Counted from the stretch's first letter, positions 41,985 through 51,918 are shown. The stretch: 64,000 bases of DNA from Mariprofundus sp. (GCA_021772775.1 JAJFLH010000029.1:36633-100632), one strand, 5' to 3'. The notes: a model not told the origin generated them from the letters alone. Numbers and translations are program-made.

Positions 41985-43253
41985 ATGCGTTATTTATTCT
42001 GCTCACTCTTACCTCTACTCTTATCGACTCAGCTTTTTGCCGCTGATTTCGACATCTACCAGTCCGACTATCGCCCTCTACAACTGGCTTTAGTCATCGA
42101 TGCCAAAGCCGAAGCCGGTGGTGATCAGCGTTCCATATATCAAATTATTAAAAACGACCTTACCTCCAGCCAATCCTTTAATCTCATTGATCCCATGGCC
42201 TTTATAGCCAGCCCCGACAAGGCCATGCAACAGCTCGACTATGGTGACTGGCGCTTGATTGGCACAGACATTCTCGCCTTGTGCCGCATCCAGCTTTCCG
42301 GTTCAGATACCATCACGGTACATATTCAGGTGCACGATCCATTCCGCCACAAACAGTTGATTGCACTGAGCGTGGAAGGCAGTCGCAGCAATATGCGTGT
42401 CGTAGCGCATCGTGTAGCAGATCAGCTCTATAAAGCTGCTCTTGGCATTCCCGGTTATTTCACCAGCCACCTGCTCTATGTCACTAAACGCGGTGACCTC
42501 TCAGATCTGATTTATATGGATCAGGATGGTGCCAACAGACAAACCGTAGGTAAAAACTTCACACTGCTGTTATCACCCGACTGGTCACCAGATGGCCGTC
42601 AGGTCGCACTCAACACCTATGTCGGCAACCATCCCAGACTCGAGTTCTTTGATCTACACAGCGGCAAACGAACCGCCTTCGGCAACTTTAAAGGACTCAA
42701 CAGCACACCTGAATTCTCACCTGACGGAAAGTATGTCGCTGCCACACTCTCCTACACAGGCAATACCGATATCCACATTTACGACATCAAGAAACGCACA
42801 TGGCGCGCTTTCACCCATAGTAAAGGCATCGACACCACACCAACATGGTCACCGGATAGCAAGTGGATTGCCTTTGTCAGCAACCGATCAGGTAACCCAC
42901 AGGTCTATAGAAAACCTATCTCCGGCGGAAAGGCTCAACTGGTCAGCACCAAAGGCAGCTACAACACCTCCCCAGCCTGGTCACCAGCCGGTGATAGAAT
43001 CGCTATGATCTCAAAAAAGAACTGGGCTTTCGCAGTTGCAACAGTGCGTCCCGATGGCTCTGACATTCGTTATCTGGCCGAAGAAAAACGCATTGAATCA
43101 CCATCCTGGTCACCCAATGGCCAAATGCTGCTGTTTTCAGTCGAAAAACATAATGTCCGTCGTATCTATCGTGTGCCAAGCTGGGGAGGCCGGGCTGAAC
43201 CGATCACATCCAGCAGCATTGACGCATCGGACCCGGCTTGGTCACGGCATTAA
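41985..43253 (+). CDS. tolB: Tol-Pal system beta-propeller protein TolB
   Basis: Repeated SPDWSPDGRQVALNT / PTWSPDSKWIAFVSNRSGNPQVY blades; followed by pal. Confidence 0.95.
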   Translation: MRYLFCSLLPLLLSTQLFAADFDIYQSDYRPLQLALVIDAKAEAGGDQRSIYQIIKNDLTSSQSFNLIDPMAFIASPDKAMQQLDYGDWRLIGTDILALCRIQLSGSDTITVHIQVHDPFRHKQLIALSVEGSRSNMRVVAHRVADQLYKAALGIPGYFTSHLLYVTKRGDLSDLIYMDQDGANRQTVGKNFTLLLSPDWSPDGRQVALNTYVGNHPRLEFFDLHSGKRTAFGNFKGLNSTPEFSPDGKYVAATLSYTGNTDIHIYDIKKRTWRAFTHSKGIDTTPTWSPDSKWIAFVSNRSGNPQVYRKPISGGKAQLVSTKGSYNTSPAWSPAGDRIAMISKKNWAFAVATVRPDGSDIRYLAEEKRIESPSWSPNGQMLLFSVEKHNVRRIYRVPSWGGRAEPITSSSIDASDPAWSRH

Positions 43254-43336
43254 AGACAAAGTATTAGCCTTTTAAGTTGACTGAATTTGCTCCAATGTCA
43301 CTATACGTCATCATAATGCACTTAGGGAGAAAATAA

Positions 43337-43861
43337 ATGTTAGTAAACCGTTCAAAAACACAAATCCTCATGGTTTCTATTGCCGCTGCGGCTATGCTGT
43401 TCGCTGGCTGCTCCAAAAAAGTAGAAGTCAGCTCTGATGCCGGCGCAAAATCTTCCGCCAGCCATTCAAGCACAGGCACAACAAGCCCTTCAACTCATGG
43501 CATCAACAATGGCGCTTCTGTAGCCGGCAAGCCTTCGACCAGCTCTGTGCACTTTGCTTTTGACAGTGCAAATCTTGATGCTGCTGCAAGCGCTACTCTC
43601 GATGCTTATGCAGCATGGTTGAATGCAAACAACTCCAGTAAAATCACTATCGAAGGCAACTGCGATCAACGCGGTAGCCGTGAATATAACCTCGCCCTAG
43701 GTCAGCAACGTGCCGACAGCATTCGTGATTATCTCACTACAGGCGGCGTAAGTGCCGGTCGTATTGATACCGTTTCATTCGGTGAAGAGCGTCCAGCTTG
43801 TTCTGGCAGTGGCGAAGCCTGCTGGGCACAAAATCGTCGTGGTGATATTGTCACCCGTTAA
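43337..43861 (+). CDS. pal: peptidoglycan-associated lipoprotein Pal
   Basis: Lipobox LFAGCS; OmpA-like VHFAFDSANLD...EGNCDQRGSREYNLALGQQRADS. Confidence 0.95.
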   Translation: MLVNRSKTQILMVSIAAAAMLFAGCSKKVEVSSDAGAKSSASHSSTGTTSPSTHGINNGASVAGKPSTSSVHFAFDSANLDAAASATLDAYAAWLNANNSSKITIEGNCDQRGSREYNLALGQQRADSIRDYLTTGGVSAGRIDTVSFGEERPACSGSGEACWAQNRRGDIVTR

Positions 43862-43869
43862 TTCACACC

Positions 43870-44748
43870 ATGCATTATGATTACGTACATGTTCAACAAC
43901 GGTCAGCGGTTCGCCCGCTGGCCGTTGTTTGCTTGTGTGCAATCGTTTTAAGCGCATGTGCCAGCGATGAAAAAACGATCAGCTGGGAACAGGATAAACC
44001 GCAATTTCAACACGGCATAGAAACAGTTCAGCATGAACAACAGGTCACTGCCGATAAACTACGCAAACAGACGGCCACCATTGAAGAGCTACAGCAAAAA
44101 GTTGAATCCCTGCAGCAAATAAATCTACAGCAGGTAGAGAGTATTGCATTACTAGCCAACCACGTTGAAGAGTTGCACCGTGTGAAAAAGGTTAAAGCTA
44201 GAAAAAAAGCTCCCATCATTGCAGTCACCCCTCCTAAAGCAAAGGTAACAATCAAACATCCCACCCCCATCATCAAGCCAGTCGTAAAAGCAGCTGCCCC
44301 GGCACCTGCCGTGCCCAAAGTTGATCTGGCAGCTCAAGCAGAAGCTGAGAAAAATGCCTATACAGCAGCTTATCTGGCGCTGAAAAGTGGCCGTTTCGAT
44401 GAAGCATCCACCGCGTTCAATAAGCAGCTGGACCTCTACCCGAATGGTGAATACGCCGATCAGGCGTGGTACTGGCTTGGGGAGACCCGTTTTGCTCAAG
44501 GTAATAACACCAAAGCACACAATGCTTTTAAATATGTAGCCGACCACTATGCCAACAGCGTCAAGCATGCTGCCGCACTACTCAAACTCGGGCAGCTTGC
44601 GCAGAATCAAAAAAATTATTCAGAAGCAAGAACGTACTATCAACGTCTGATTCAAAGCCACGCTGATTCCAGCCTGACTGAACAAGCTCGTGCCGCTTTA
44701 TCAAACTTGCCAACTAAACCGCAAACCAGCATGGAGAGTCAGCAATAA
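43870..44748 (+). CDS. cpoB: Tol-Pal accessory protein CpoB/YbgF
   Basis: Coiled coil plus TPRs (AYLALKSGRFDEASTAFNKQLDLYPNGEYADQAWYWLGE). Confidence 0.92.
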   Translation: MHYDYVHVQQRSAVRPLAVVCLCAIVLSACASDEKTISWEQDKPQFQHGIETVQHEQQVTADKLRKQTATIEELQQKVESLQQINLQQVESIALLANHVEELHRVKKVKARKKAPIIAVTPPKAKVTIKHPTPIIKPVVKAAAPAPAVPKVDLAAQAEAEKNAYTAAYLALKSGRFDEASTAFNKQLDLYPNGEYADQAWYWLGETRFAQGNNTKAHNAFKYVADHYANSVKHAAALLKLGQLAQNQKNYSEARTYYQRLIQSHADSSLTEQARAALSNLPTKPQTSMESQQ

Positions 44749-44819
44749 CTGCTTCTTCGCACCGCCTTCGAATTTATGAAACGTATGACAGCATCCAGGG
44801 TGAAAGCACTCTGGCTGGT

Positions 44820-45410
44820 ATGCCCTGCACCTTCATCCGGCTGGCAGGCTGCCCACTAAGATGCACATACTGTGATACCCTCAAAGCTATCCCGACCGAT
44901 AGTGGCAGTCTCATCGCCATTGATGATTTAGTACAACATGTGAGCAATCAGAATCGCCCCCTCGTGCTGGTTACCGGTGGTGAACCACTAGCGCAACGGC
45001 ACTGTATCGAACTGCTAACACGCCTATCTCAGCTCGATTGTTCCGTGCAACTGGAAACATCTGGAGCGTATTCTGTACAAAATGTACCAGCTGGCATTCG
45101 TCGCATTATCGACATCAAAACACCGGGTAGCGGAGAAGTAGAGCGCAATCATCTGCAAAACCTGCAATATCTGGCAGCTGGTGATGAGATCAAATTCATT
45201 CTGACTGGACGTGACGATTACGAATGGGCTCGCGACTTTATTCTTGAACATAAGCTAGGCCTGGGTGATGTTCCCGTACTACTCTCCCCTGCATGGGGTG
45301 ATGTAGCGACTAGCGCCCTATGTGAATGGCTACTGGAAGATGCTTTGCCTGCTCGCTTGCAGATTCAAATGCATAAAGTAATTTGGGGATCAGAGTCAGA
45401 AGGCGTTTAA
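44820..45410 (+). CDS. queE: 7-carboxy-7-deazaguanine synthase QueE (true N-terminus probably upstream of this ATG)
   Basis: CPLRCTYCDT radical SAM motif; conserved RIYETYDSIQGESTLAG is in frame upstream of the first ATG. Confidence 0.9.
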   Translation: MPCTFIRLAGCPLRCTYCDTLKAIPTDSGSLIAIDDLVQHVSNQNRPLVLVTGGEPLAQRHCIELLTRLSQLDCSVQLETSGAYSVQNVPAGIRRIIDIKTPGSGEVERNHLQNLQYLAAGDEIKFILTGRDDYEWARDFILEHKLGLGDVPVLLSPAWGDVATSALCEWLLEDALPARLQIQMHKVIWGSESEGV

Positions 45411-45449
45411 GCAGAATGAAATGGATTCAAAAGGCATGAGAACAAGAAC

Positions 45450-46169
45450 ATGAATACAGACAATCATAACACAGAAAAAACCAAAGCCGTCGTACTTCTT
45501 TCCGGCGGACTGGACTCCAGCACTGCACTGGCCTGGGCAGTCAAACAACAGGGTTGGGAGTGCCATACTGTCGCTTTTGATTATGGTCAGCGCCACCATA
45601 TTGAGCTGCAGGCCTCTGAACAGGTAGCAGATGCTTTTGGCGTTATTAACCACCGTGTAATCAAGGTAGATCTTCGCAGTATCGGTCATTCTGCTCTTAC
45701 CTCAGATATGCCCGTCCCCAAAGATCATGCTGATACAAGTGAAATTCCAAGTACTTATGTGCCAGCCCGCAATCTCATTTTTTTATCCCTGGCGGCAGGG
45801 CTGGCTGAAGCCGTGCAAGCAACCCGTTTAGTAATTGGTGCCAATGTAGTTGATTACTCTGGTTATCCTGATTGCCGTCCTGAATTTATGGACGCCTTTG
45901 TGCGTACCGCCCTGCTCGGTACAAAAGCTGGCAGTGAAGGTGGAGAGCTGGAAATTGCAGCACCATTGATCACACTGAAGAAATCCGAGATCATCGATTT
46001 AGGACTACAGCTGGGGCTAGATTATGGTTTAACACGCTCCTGCTACGATCCACTACCAAGTGGCTCCCCCTGCGGTCACTGTGACTCCTGTTTCTTCAGA
46101 CAACAAGGTTTCGCTGAACTCGGAAAATCTGATCCACTAGACTACCCGAAAGAAACAACTATCGATTAA
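45450..46169 (+). CDS. queC: 7-cyano-7-deazaguanine synthase QueC
   Basis: KAVVLLSGGLDSSTALAWA; CYDPLPSGSPCGHCDSCFFR. Confidence 0.96.
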   Translation: MNTDNHNTEKTKAVVLLSGGLDSSTALAWAVKQQGWECHTVAFDYGQRHHIELQASEQVADAFGVINHRVIKVDLRSIGHSALTSDMPVPKDHADTSEIPSTYVPARNLIFLSLAAGLAEAVQATRLVIGANVVDYSGYPDCRPEFMDAFVRTALLGTKAGSEGGELEIAAPLITLKKSEIIDLGLQLGLDYGLTRSCYDPLPSGSPCGHCDSCFFRQQGFAELGKSDPLDYPKETTID

Positions 46170-46463
46170 CGATCCTCTAACCTTTAAACTTTTTTTACCA
46201 CATAGTAGACAAAGCCACGCAGAGGAAAACAGAGAGTTAGGGCTGAAAAGATCACGACTAAATCATGCGATGAGAGCACTACGCGCTGCTGTCGACCACC
46301 TGACACCTGATCTGGTCGTCGGTTCTCAAAATCTTTCTTCTTCCTTCAACCAGTAGTCAGTCGACTCAAACCTCTTTTTTTGGCACAAGAATATGAATAA
46401 AGGAACGTTTTTTGACATGGTCACCCTAGATACCTATAGAGGCTTTGCGTTACCACTCAGTTG

Positions 46464-46829
46464 TTATTTAAGGAAATCAACAAATGGAGATAGACTCACA
46501 TAGAGCACAAACAACGACATCATCACCAGTAGCACAGACTGCACGGGATTCTGCTTAACCTTATCGAACACTGTCGGCTGTAAGCCCTGCTCTTTTTCCA
46601 ATTGGTACTGGGCTCTGGCCTGCTCACCACGTTGTTGCTGATAGACCTCAATCAAGGCCTTAGCCCGATCCAGATCAGTTTCATCATGAAGCCATATCGC
46701 AGGTACTGAAATCCCCCAGCCTCCGGCTTCGGTCTCATAAAATGTTATCTCATGCTCTAATAACAGCTGCCTGATATCTTCAGCCTCATCATCTGGAACA
46801 TGTCTCAATTTAAATAATTTAGCTGCCAT
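46464..46829 (-). CDS. DUF6164-like small membrane protein
   Basis: MAAKLFKLRHVPDDEAEDIRQLLLEHEITFYETEAGGWGISVPAIWLHDETD plus C-terminal TM. Confidence 0.7.
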   Translation of the reverse strand: MAAKLFKLRHVPDDEAEDIRQLLLEHEITFYETEAGGWGISVPAIWLHDETDLDRAKALIEVYQQQRGEQARAQYQLEKEQGLQPTVFDKVKQNPVQSVLLVMMSLFVLYVSLSPFVDFLK

Positions 46830-46939
46830 GACTCACCTTTTAATGTTTCCGACACGCTAATCGTCATGATATGATGTTGTCAGCAGAAACATCTAAACCC
46901 CAAACAACTCAGAACCTGACCAAGCTCGACACCCTCCAA

Positions 46940-46954
46940 TGACAACATTTGTCA
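46940..46954. promoter_or_regulatory. palindromic operator candidate upstream of the pilin promoter
   Basis: TGACAA-CAT-TTGTCA perfect palindrome 39 nt upstream of the -24 element. Confidence 0.4.
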
Positions 46955-46992
46955 CTCCCGTAAAAACACCCGTTTACGCTACCCACCACGAC

Positions 46993-47009
46993 TGGCACAA
47001 ACATTGCTT
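46993..47009 (+). promoter_or_regulatory. sigma-54 promoter of the pilin gene
   Basis: TGGCACA-AACA-TTGCTT, near-perfect -24/-12; 51 nt upstream of the pilin ATG (47060). Confidence 0.85.
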
Positions 47010-47059
47010 CTGTAGAGCATCACTCTTAGTGACAGACACCACCCCAAGGAGAAATACCC

Positions 47060-47581
47060 ATGACAAACATCGCAAAGAAAGAACAGGGCTTCACACTGAT
47101 CGAGTTGATGATCGTAGTAGCCATCATCGGCATTCTAGCAGCCATCGCTATTCCACAGTTCTCTAATTACCGTACCAAAGCATTCAATGCAGCCGCTATA
47201 TCTGATCTGCATACTGCACGACTTGCTGAAGAAGCTGTTTTCGCTGACTACCAGAAGTACGGCGCAACCGTTGCAACTGATGTAGGGGCAGTCGTTGGAG
47301 GCGCAGCACTCACTGCTAACGGCTGGATTGCAACCACCACCTCAGGCCAGTCTGCACCAATATCAATCAGCAAAAATGTAACCCTTCATGCTAAGGTTTT
47401 GACAGCAACACTCGCCACCGCCACTGTCACATCTCAACATGCGAGTGGTGATAAATCTTATGCTGCAGAGACTGATCAGTCAGGCACTTTCCAGAAAGCT
47501 GCTACCGTAGGTACAATTTCTGCCGCAGTCGCAGCAACCGCTGCTGCTGATGCAACTACAGCTAGCTACGCAGCAATGTAA
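47060..47581 (+). CDS. pilA: type IV pilin
   Basis: [30 protein letters not shown] class III signal peptide. Confidence 0.95.
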   Translation: MTNIAKKEQGFTLIELMIVVAIIGILAAIAIPQFSNYRTKAFNAAAISDLHTARLAEEAVFADYQKYGATVATDVGAVVGGAALTANGWIATTTSGQSAPISISKNVTLHAKVLTATLATATVTSQHASGDKSYAAETDQSGTFQKAATVGTISAAVAATAAADATTASYAAM

Positions 47582-47604
47582 TACGATTGCTTTTTTGTTT
47601 AATC

Positions 47605-47642
47605 AGCACGAAGGGAATGCTATCAAGCATTCCCTTCGTGCT
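47605..47642 (+). terminator. perfect 16-bp hairpin downstream of pilA (attenuator or mRNA stabiliser)
   Basis: AGCACGAAGGGAATGC-TATCAA-GCATTCCCTTCGTGCT; no U-tract afterwards. Confidence 0.6.
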
Positions 47643-47671
47643 ATTACCGACATGAGTGAATGACTTTTATT

Positions 47672-48427
47672 ATGATCCAGTTTATCGAAGTCCATAAAAC
47701 ATACCCAAAACAAATCAATCGCAGCCCTGCCCACCGTGCTCTAAAGGGCATTTCATTTTCTCTGAATCAAGGGCAAACACTTGGTCTGATTGGTCAGAAT
47801 GGGGCTGGGAAGAGTACCAGCATTCGTCTGATCATGGGTTATATGCGAGCAGACAAGGGTAAACTTATATTACTACAGGATGAAAACCCATCCCCTCTCA
47901 CCCGAAGACATATCGGCTACCTGCCTGAAACATCCAGCTTCCCAGCCAACCTGACCTGCATGGAGTTACTACACTTTGCTGGCCGCTGTTGTGATATGCC
48001 CAAACAATTGATTATGGACAGATCAGAGTCTCTGTTAAAACGCTTAGGCATATGGAACGATCGCAACCGTAGGCTCAGCCAATACTCCAAAGGCATGCAA
48101 CAACGCGCCAGCTTTGCTGCAGCACTCATTCATGATCCAGAGCTACTTATTCTCGATGAACCCATGTCAGGTCTTGATCCTATTGGCAGAGCGGAAATCA
48201 TCAGCCTCATCCACGATCTGCGCAAACAGGGAAAAAGTATTCTATTCTGTTCGCATCTACTTGATGATGTGGAACGCATTACCGATCATGTTGCTATCCT
48301 CCATCATGGAAAAATGCTCTATAATGGTGCAATCGCCGATTTATGCGCACAACAAAGCACGCAAGAAAAAGATCACATTAGCCTGCAAGATGCGTTTGTC
48401 AGTGTAGTACAGGGTAAACAAGCATGA
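47672..48427 (+). CDS. ABC transporter ATP-binding protein
   Basis: Walker A GQNGAGKST, signature LSQYSKGMQQR, Walker B LLILDEP. Confidence 0.93.
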   Translation: MIQFIEVHKTYPKQINRSPAHRALKGISFSLNQGQTLGLIGQNGAGKSTSIRLIMGYMRADKGKLILLQDENPSPLTRRHIGYLPETSSFPANLTCMELLHFAGRCCDMPKQLIMDRSESLLKRLGIWNDRNRRLSQYSKGMQQRASFAAALIHDPELLILDEPMSGLDPIGRAEIISLIHDLRKQGKSILFCSHLLDDVERITDHVAILHHGKMLYNGAIADLCAQQSTQEKDHISLQDAFVSVVQGKQA

Positions 48428-49242
48428 ATCGGATTATAGCTTTAGCGCATATCACCTTTCTTAACGGCCTACGCCGCAATGCAGTCTGGGGCCTATGCCT
48501 GTTTGCACTGGCTTTTGAAGTCTGTGGTATATTTTTTATGGACTTTTTTGGCCACAATCTGGGTCGTGTCATATGCGACTTTCAATTTTCCATCATGTGG
48601 GCTGCTGGTATGATCTTTATCCTTTTTTATGCAGTACAAGCCATTGCATGGGATGATGAGCACAAAGCCATAGACAGCATCTTGGCGCGCCCTATCTCAC
48701 GCACAGAATTCGTTTTGGGAAGCATGTTGGGTTTATCCCTGCTGCTATTATGCTTCGAGTTACTATTAGCAGCCCTCGCCTTAGGTGAAATCATCTGGGT
48801 CAAACCTATCATTGGGGAAACCTATTTTCCTGTCTTTTCCATACCTCATTTCTTTATCACATGGATCGCACTTCAACTTATATTACTTATCCATCTAGCC
48901 ATTGTAATGCTTGTCTCTTCAGCTATTCGAGGGGCTTTCCCGGTCATGTTACTCACCCTGGCTTATTCTCTGATTTGCTCTGGCTTGCCAGTCGTCAGGC
49001 AGTCAATCTTTCAAAATCAGCCAGCAGAAACTAGCTCAGGATTAGAAAGCACCCTACAGGGCATGAGCATGCTATTCCCTGACTTTAGTAAACTCGACTT
49101 TAAAGACACAATATTAAGTTATCAAAGCATCGAAAGCATAATCGGCATTTCAGCATGGCTCCCTCTAACGTTATCAAGCCTATACTTGGCAATCATATTG
49201 CTTCTTTCCTGTATGATTTATCAACGCAGAGATATTATATGA
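48424..49242 (+). CDS. ABC transporter permease
   Basis: Six-TM ABC-2-like protein; ATGA overlap with the ATPase gene. Confidence 0.85.
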   Translation: MNRIIALAHITFLNGLRRNAVWGLCLFALAFEVCGIFFMDFFGHNLGRVICDFQFSIMWAAGMIFILFYAVQAIAWDDEHKAIDSILARPISRTEFVLGSMLGLSLLLLCFELLLAALALGEIIWVKPIIGETYFPVFSIPHFFITWIALQLILLIHLAIVMLVSSAIRGAFPVMLLTLAYSLICSGLPVVRQSIFQNQPAETSSGLESTLQGMSMLFPDFSKLDFKDTILSYQSIESIIGISAWLPLTLSSLYLAIILLLSCMIYQRRDII

Positions 49243-50078
49243 CATGTAAAACACCCTCTCATTTTATATCTATGATGGTGTTACCCGGACTGCTACTTAG
49301 TTATTTTTTTCTATTTATGATGCATGAACAACGCACTTCACATACAACAACAGATATATCACCCTCCCTGCCCACTAGTGTATTGAACCTAGTCGGTCAT
49401 AATTATCTCAATCAGTTCATCGCTGAAGCCTTATTCATTAAAACTGCCGTATATTATGGCGGACTGAATCAACGCATGAATAAAAGTAACCTTGATCTAA
49501 TAGCTCAACACCTCATAACCATGAGCAAACTCCACCCCAGGTTGTTAGATATCTACTATCGCAGTGAGTCCGTTTTAGCGCACCGAGGAAAAATATACGC
49601 CGAAACAGCCAATCAAATACTAGAAACTGGAAGAGTCCATCTTCCCAATCAACTTGCTCTACCCTTTTTTGAAGGCTTTAACCATTTCCACCACCTGAAC
49701 GACCCAATCAAAGCTGGAGAGGTCTTGCGAATTGCTAGTAACATCCCCAATTCACCACAATGGATAGGTCATCTGGCCAGCATGTTGATGGCCAGTGGTG
49801 GCAATATTCGCACCGGATTGATCTGGTTAAAAGGTATGCTTGCAGCATCTAACGATGAAGATGAGAAAAAACGTTACAACAAAGAGATATTAGCTTTTGA
49901 AAAAGCCATGATTATCCAGTTAGCACTGGATGAGTACGCTAGTAAACATGGCTTTTACCCTGAAAATTTAAGCGACCTTTCACCAAATTTCTTGCATACT
50001 CTTCCACTAACGGATGATCATTTTCAACTCGTTTATCAAACGCCTAAGCTATTCCTGAACAGGAGTCCGCATGAATGA
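49239..50078 (+). CDS. membrane-anchored helical-repeat protein in the pilin/ABC locus
   Basis: N-terminal TM; TPR-like helices; DEYASKHGFYPENLSDLSP segment reminiscent of pseudopilin C-domains; overlaps neighbours on both sides. Confidence 0.7.
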   Translation: MTCKTPSHFISMMVLPGLLLSYFFLFMMHEQRTSHTTTDISPSLPTSVLNLVGHNYLNQFIAEALFIKTAVYYGGLNQRMNKSNLDLIAQHLITMSKLHPRLLDIYYRSESVLAHRGKIYAETANQILETGRVHLPNQLALPFFEGFNHFHHLNDPIKAGEVLRIASNIPNSPQWIGHLASMLMASGGNIRTGLIWLKGMLAASNDEDEKKRYNKEILAFEKAMIIQLALDEYASKHGFYPENLSDLSPNFLHTLPLTDDHFQLVYQTPKLFLNRSPHE

Positions 50079-50589
50079 TAAAGTTCCTAACACAACTAAA
50101 CAGCATGGATTCTCATTGATTGAACTTATGGTAGTCGTTGCGATTATCGGTATTCTGGCGGCTATCGCCGTACCTGCATTCTCTGAATATCGATCCAGAG
50201 CTTATAATTCTGCTGCCATATCTCACATTTCTTTTATCGCCAATGCACAGGCGAACTATTGGGTGGATGGACACACATATATTTCTGTACCAGCCGGTGA
50301 TGGCCCGAGTGCGACGGGTATCATACCCAACACAACCGTACCCTCAGGAGTCGGTTATATTATTGGTGTTTTTCCAGCAACAGGAACTGATGCAACCTTA
50401 GGATATGCCACTGGTACGGATTATGTTGCCTATACCGGACATATCAATGGAACTCAGGTTTATGCTCTGGACTCAAACAGTAAACCACAACGGCGTAATA
50501 AAAAAGCAGCCGCTACAAGCCCTGCTAGTGATGCTAAAACAGAAACCATAACAGGATTCCTACCTTCCGGTTGGGGAAGTCCACTTTAA
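50071..50589 (+). CDS. second type IV pilin
   Basis: [43 protein letters not shown]. Confidence 0.93.
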   Translation: MNDKVPNTTKQHGFSLIELMVVVAIIGILAAIAVPAFSEYRSRAYNSAAISHISFIANAQANYWVDGHTYISVPAGDGPSATGIIPNTTVPSGVGYIIGVFPATGTDATLGYATGTDYVAYTGHINGTQVYALDSNSKPQRRNKKAAATSPASDAKTETITGFLPSGWGSPL

Positions 50590-50593
50590 GCTC

Positions 50594-50851
50594 AGGCAAT
50601 CGCATTAAAAAGTGGGGTATGATTTGGTAATGTACTCAAAGCTTCGTCATACCCCAGGGCAGCTTCTCTGCCGCAAGCGGCATTCACCTTCTTTTTGAAA
50701 GTTTCATTGGGCAAGGTGAATGGCTCAGCCAGAGAGCCCCCTGGGTGAAATCCATATGTTATAAGTGGATCACCGACACCAACATTCGTGGGTGACGCAC
50801 AGCAATATCTGGAAATATAATAAAACTCAGGATATTTTAATGCGATTGCCT
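50594..50851. repeat. 258-bp multi-hairpin element enclosed by perfect 17-bp inverted repeats
   Basis: AGGCAATCGCATTAAAA (50594-50610) and TTTTAATGCGATTGCCT (50835-50851); inner hairpins TGGGGTATGA/TCATACCCCA, CATTCACCTT/AAGGTGAATG, GGCTC/GAGCC, ATCCA/TGGAT. Confidence 0.75.
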
Positions 50852-50856
50852 TGGCT

Positions 50857-51891
50857 TTAAGCTAGTTCAGACAGGCTCCACCTTGGTCTGGCATCCCACT
50901 CATCAGTTACTGGCTTAGCGCTACGTAAGTTTTGGAATCCGGCATAGGCAATCATGGCGGCGTTATCCGTACAGTGTTTGGGATGCGGTAGAAACACATC
51001 CACGCCTTTCTCTTTGGCTAGTTTATCTAGCAATGAACGCAGCTTTTTATTGGCTGCTACGCCACCTGCAATCACCAATCTCGGCGCATCCACCTTTAAA
51101 CAGGCACGAATCGATTTTTTCACCAACACTTCACAGATGGCAGATTCAATGCCTGCTGCCATATCCTGTTTGTCGGTGTCACTCATGCTTTCCTGACCGC
51201 CAATGCCTTTGACAGCGTACATCACAGCTGTTTTCAGACCTGAAAAACTGAAGTTCAGATTATCGCGATTGAGCATCGGGCGCGGCAGCTTGAAACGTTT
51301 GGCATCACCATGCTCTGCCATCATGGCGATTTCAGGGCCTCCTGGATAAGGTAAACCCAACAATCGCGCTGACTTATCGAAACACTCACCTGCGGCATCA
51401 TCGAGTGTCTGACCAATCACTTCATATTGACCAATGCCTTTCACATGCACCAATAGCGTATGACCACCGGAAACCAATAGCGTGATAAATGGGAAAGCTG
51501 GCAGATCACCGGATAACCCCGGAGCCAGCAGATGCCCTTCCATATGGTGAACAGGCAATACCGGCACACTGTTTACCATGCCCGCAGCGCGTGCATAAGA
51601 CGTTCCCACCAACAATGCCCCCATCAGGCCGGGGCCAGAAGTCACCGCGATCTGATCAACATCAGACCAGCTCAACGATGCCTCTTCCAACACACTCTCC
51701 ACCATCGGTGGCAGGGCCATGAGATGTTCACGCGATGCCACTTCGGGTACTACGCCTCCAAATTTAGCATGCGTTTCGATCTGGGATGCAATCTGCTCGG
51801 CTAGAATCGTACCCTTGCCACTGCTGAGATCTCCATCATAGAGAGCCACAGCTGTCTCATCACACGATGTTTCAATACCTAAAATAATCAT
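50857..51891 (-). CDS. tsaD: tRNA N6-adenosine threonylcarbamoyltransferase TsaD
   Basis: ILGIETSCDETAVALYD; LPVHHMEGHL; VAGGVAANKKLR. Confidence 0.97.
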   Translation of the reverse strand: MIILGIETSCDETAVALYDGDLSSGKGTILAEQIASQIETHAKFGGVVPEVASREHLMALPPMVESVLEEASLSWSDVDQIAVTSGPGLMGALLVGTSYARAAGMVNSVPVLPVHHMEGHLLAPGLSGDLPAFPFITLLVSGGHTLLVHVKGIGQYEVIGQTLDDAAGECFDKSARLLGLPYPGGPEIAMMAEHGDAKRFKLPRPMLNRDNLNFSFSGLKTAVMYAVKGIGGQESMSDTDKQDMAAGIESAICEVLVKKSIRACLKVDAPRLVIAGGVAANKKLRSLLDKLAKEKGVDVFLPHPKHCTDNAAMIAYAGFQNLRSAKPVTDEWDARPRWSLSELA

Positions 51892-51918
51892 ATCTCACCT
51901 TGAAGATCATAAAGATCT

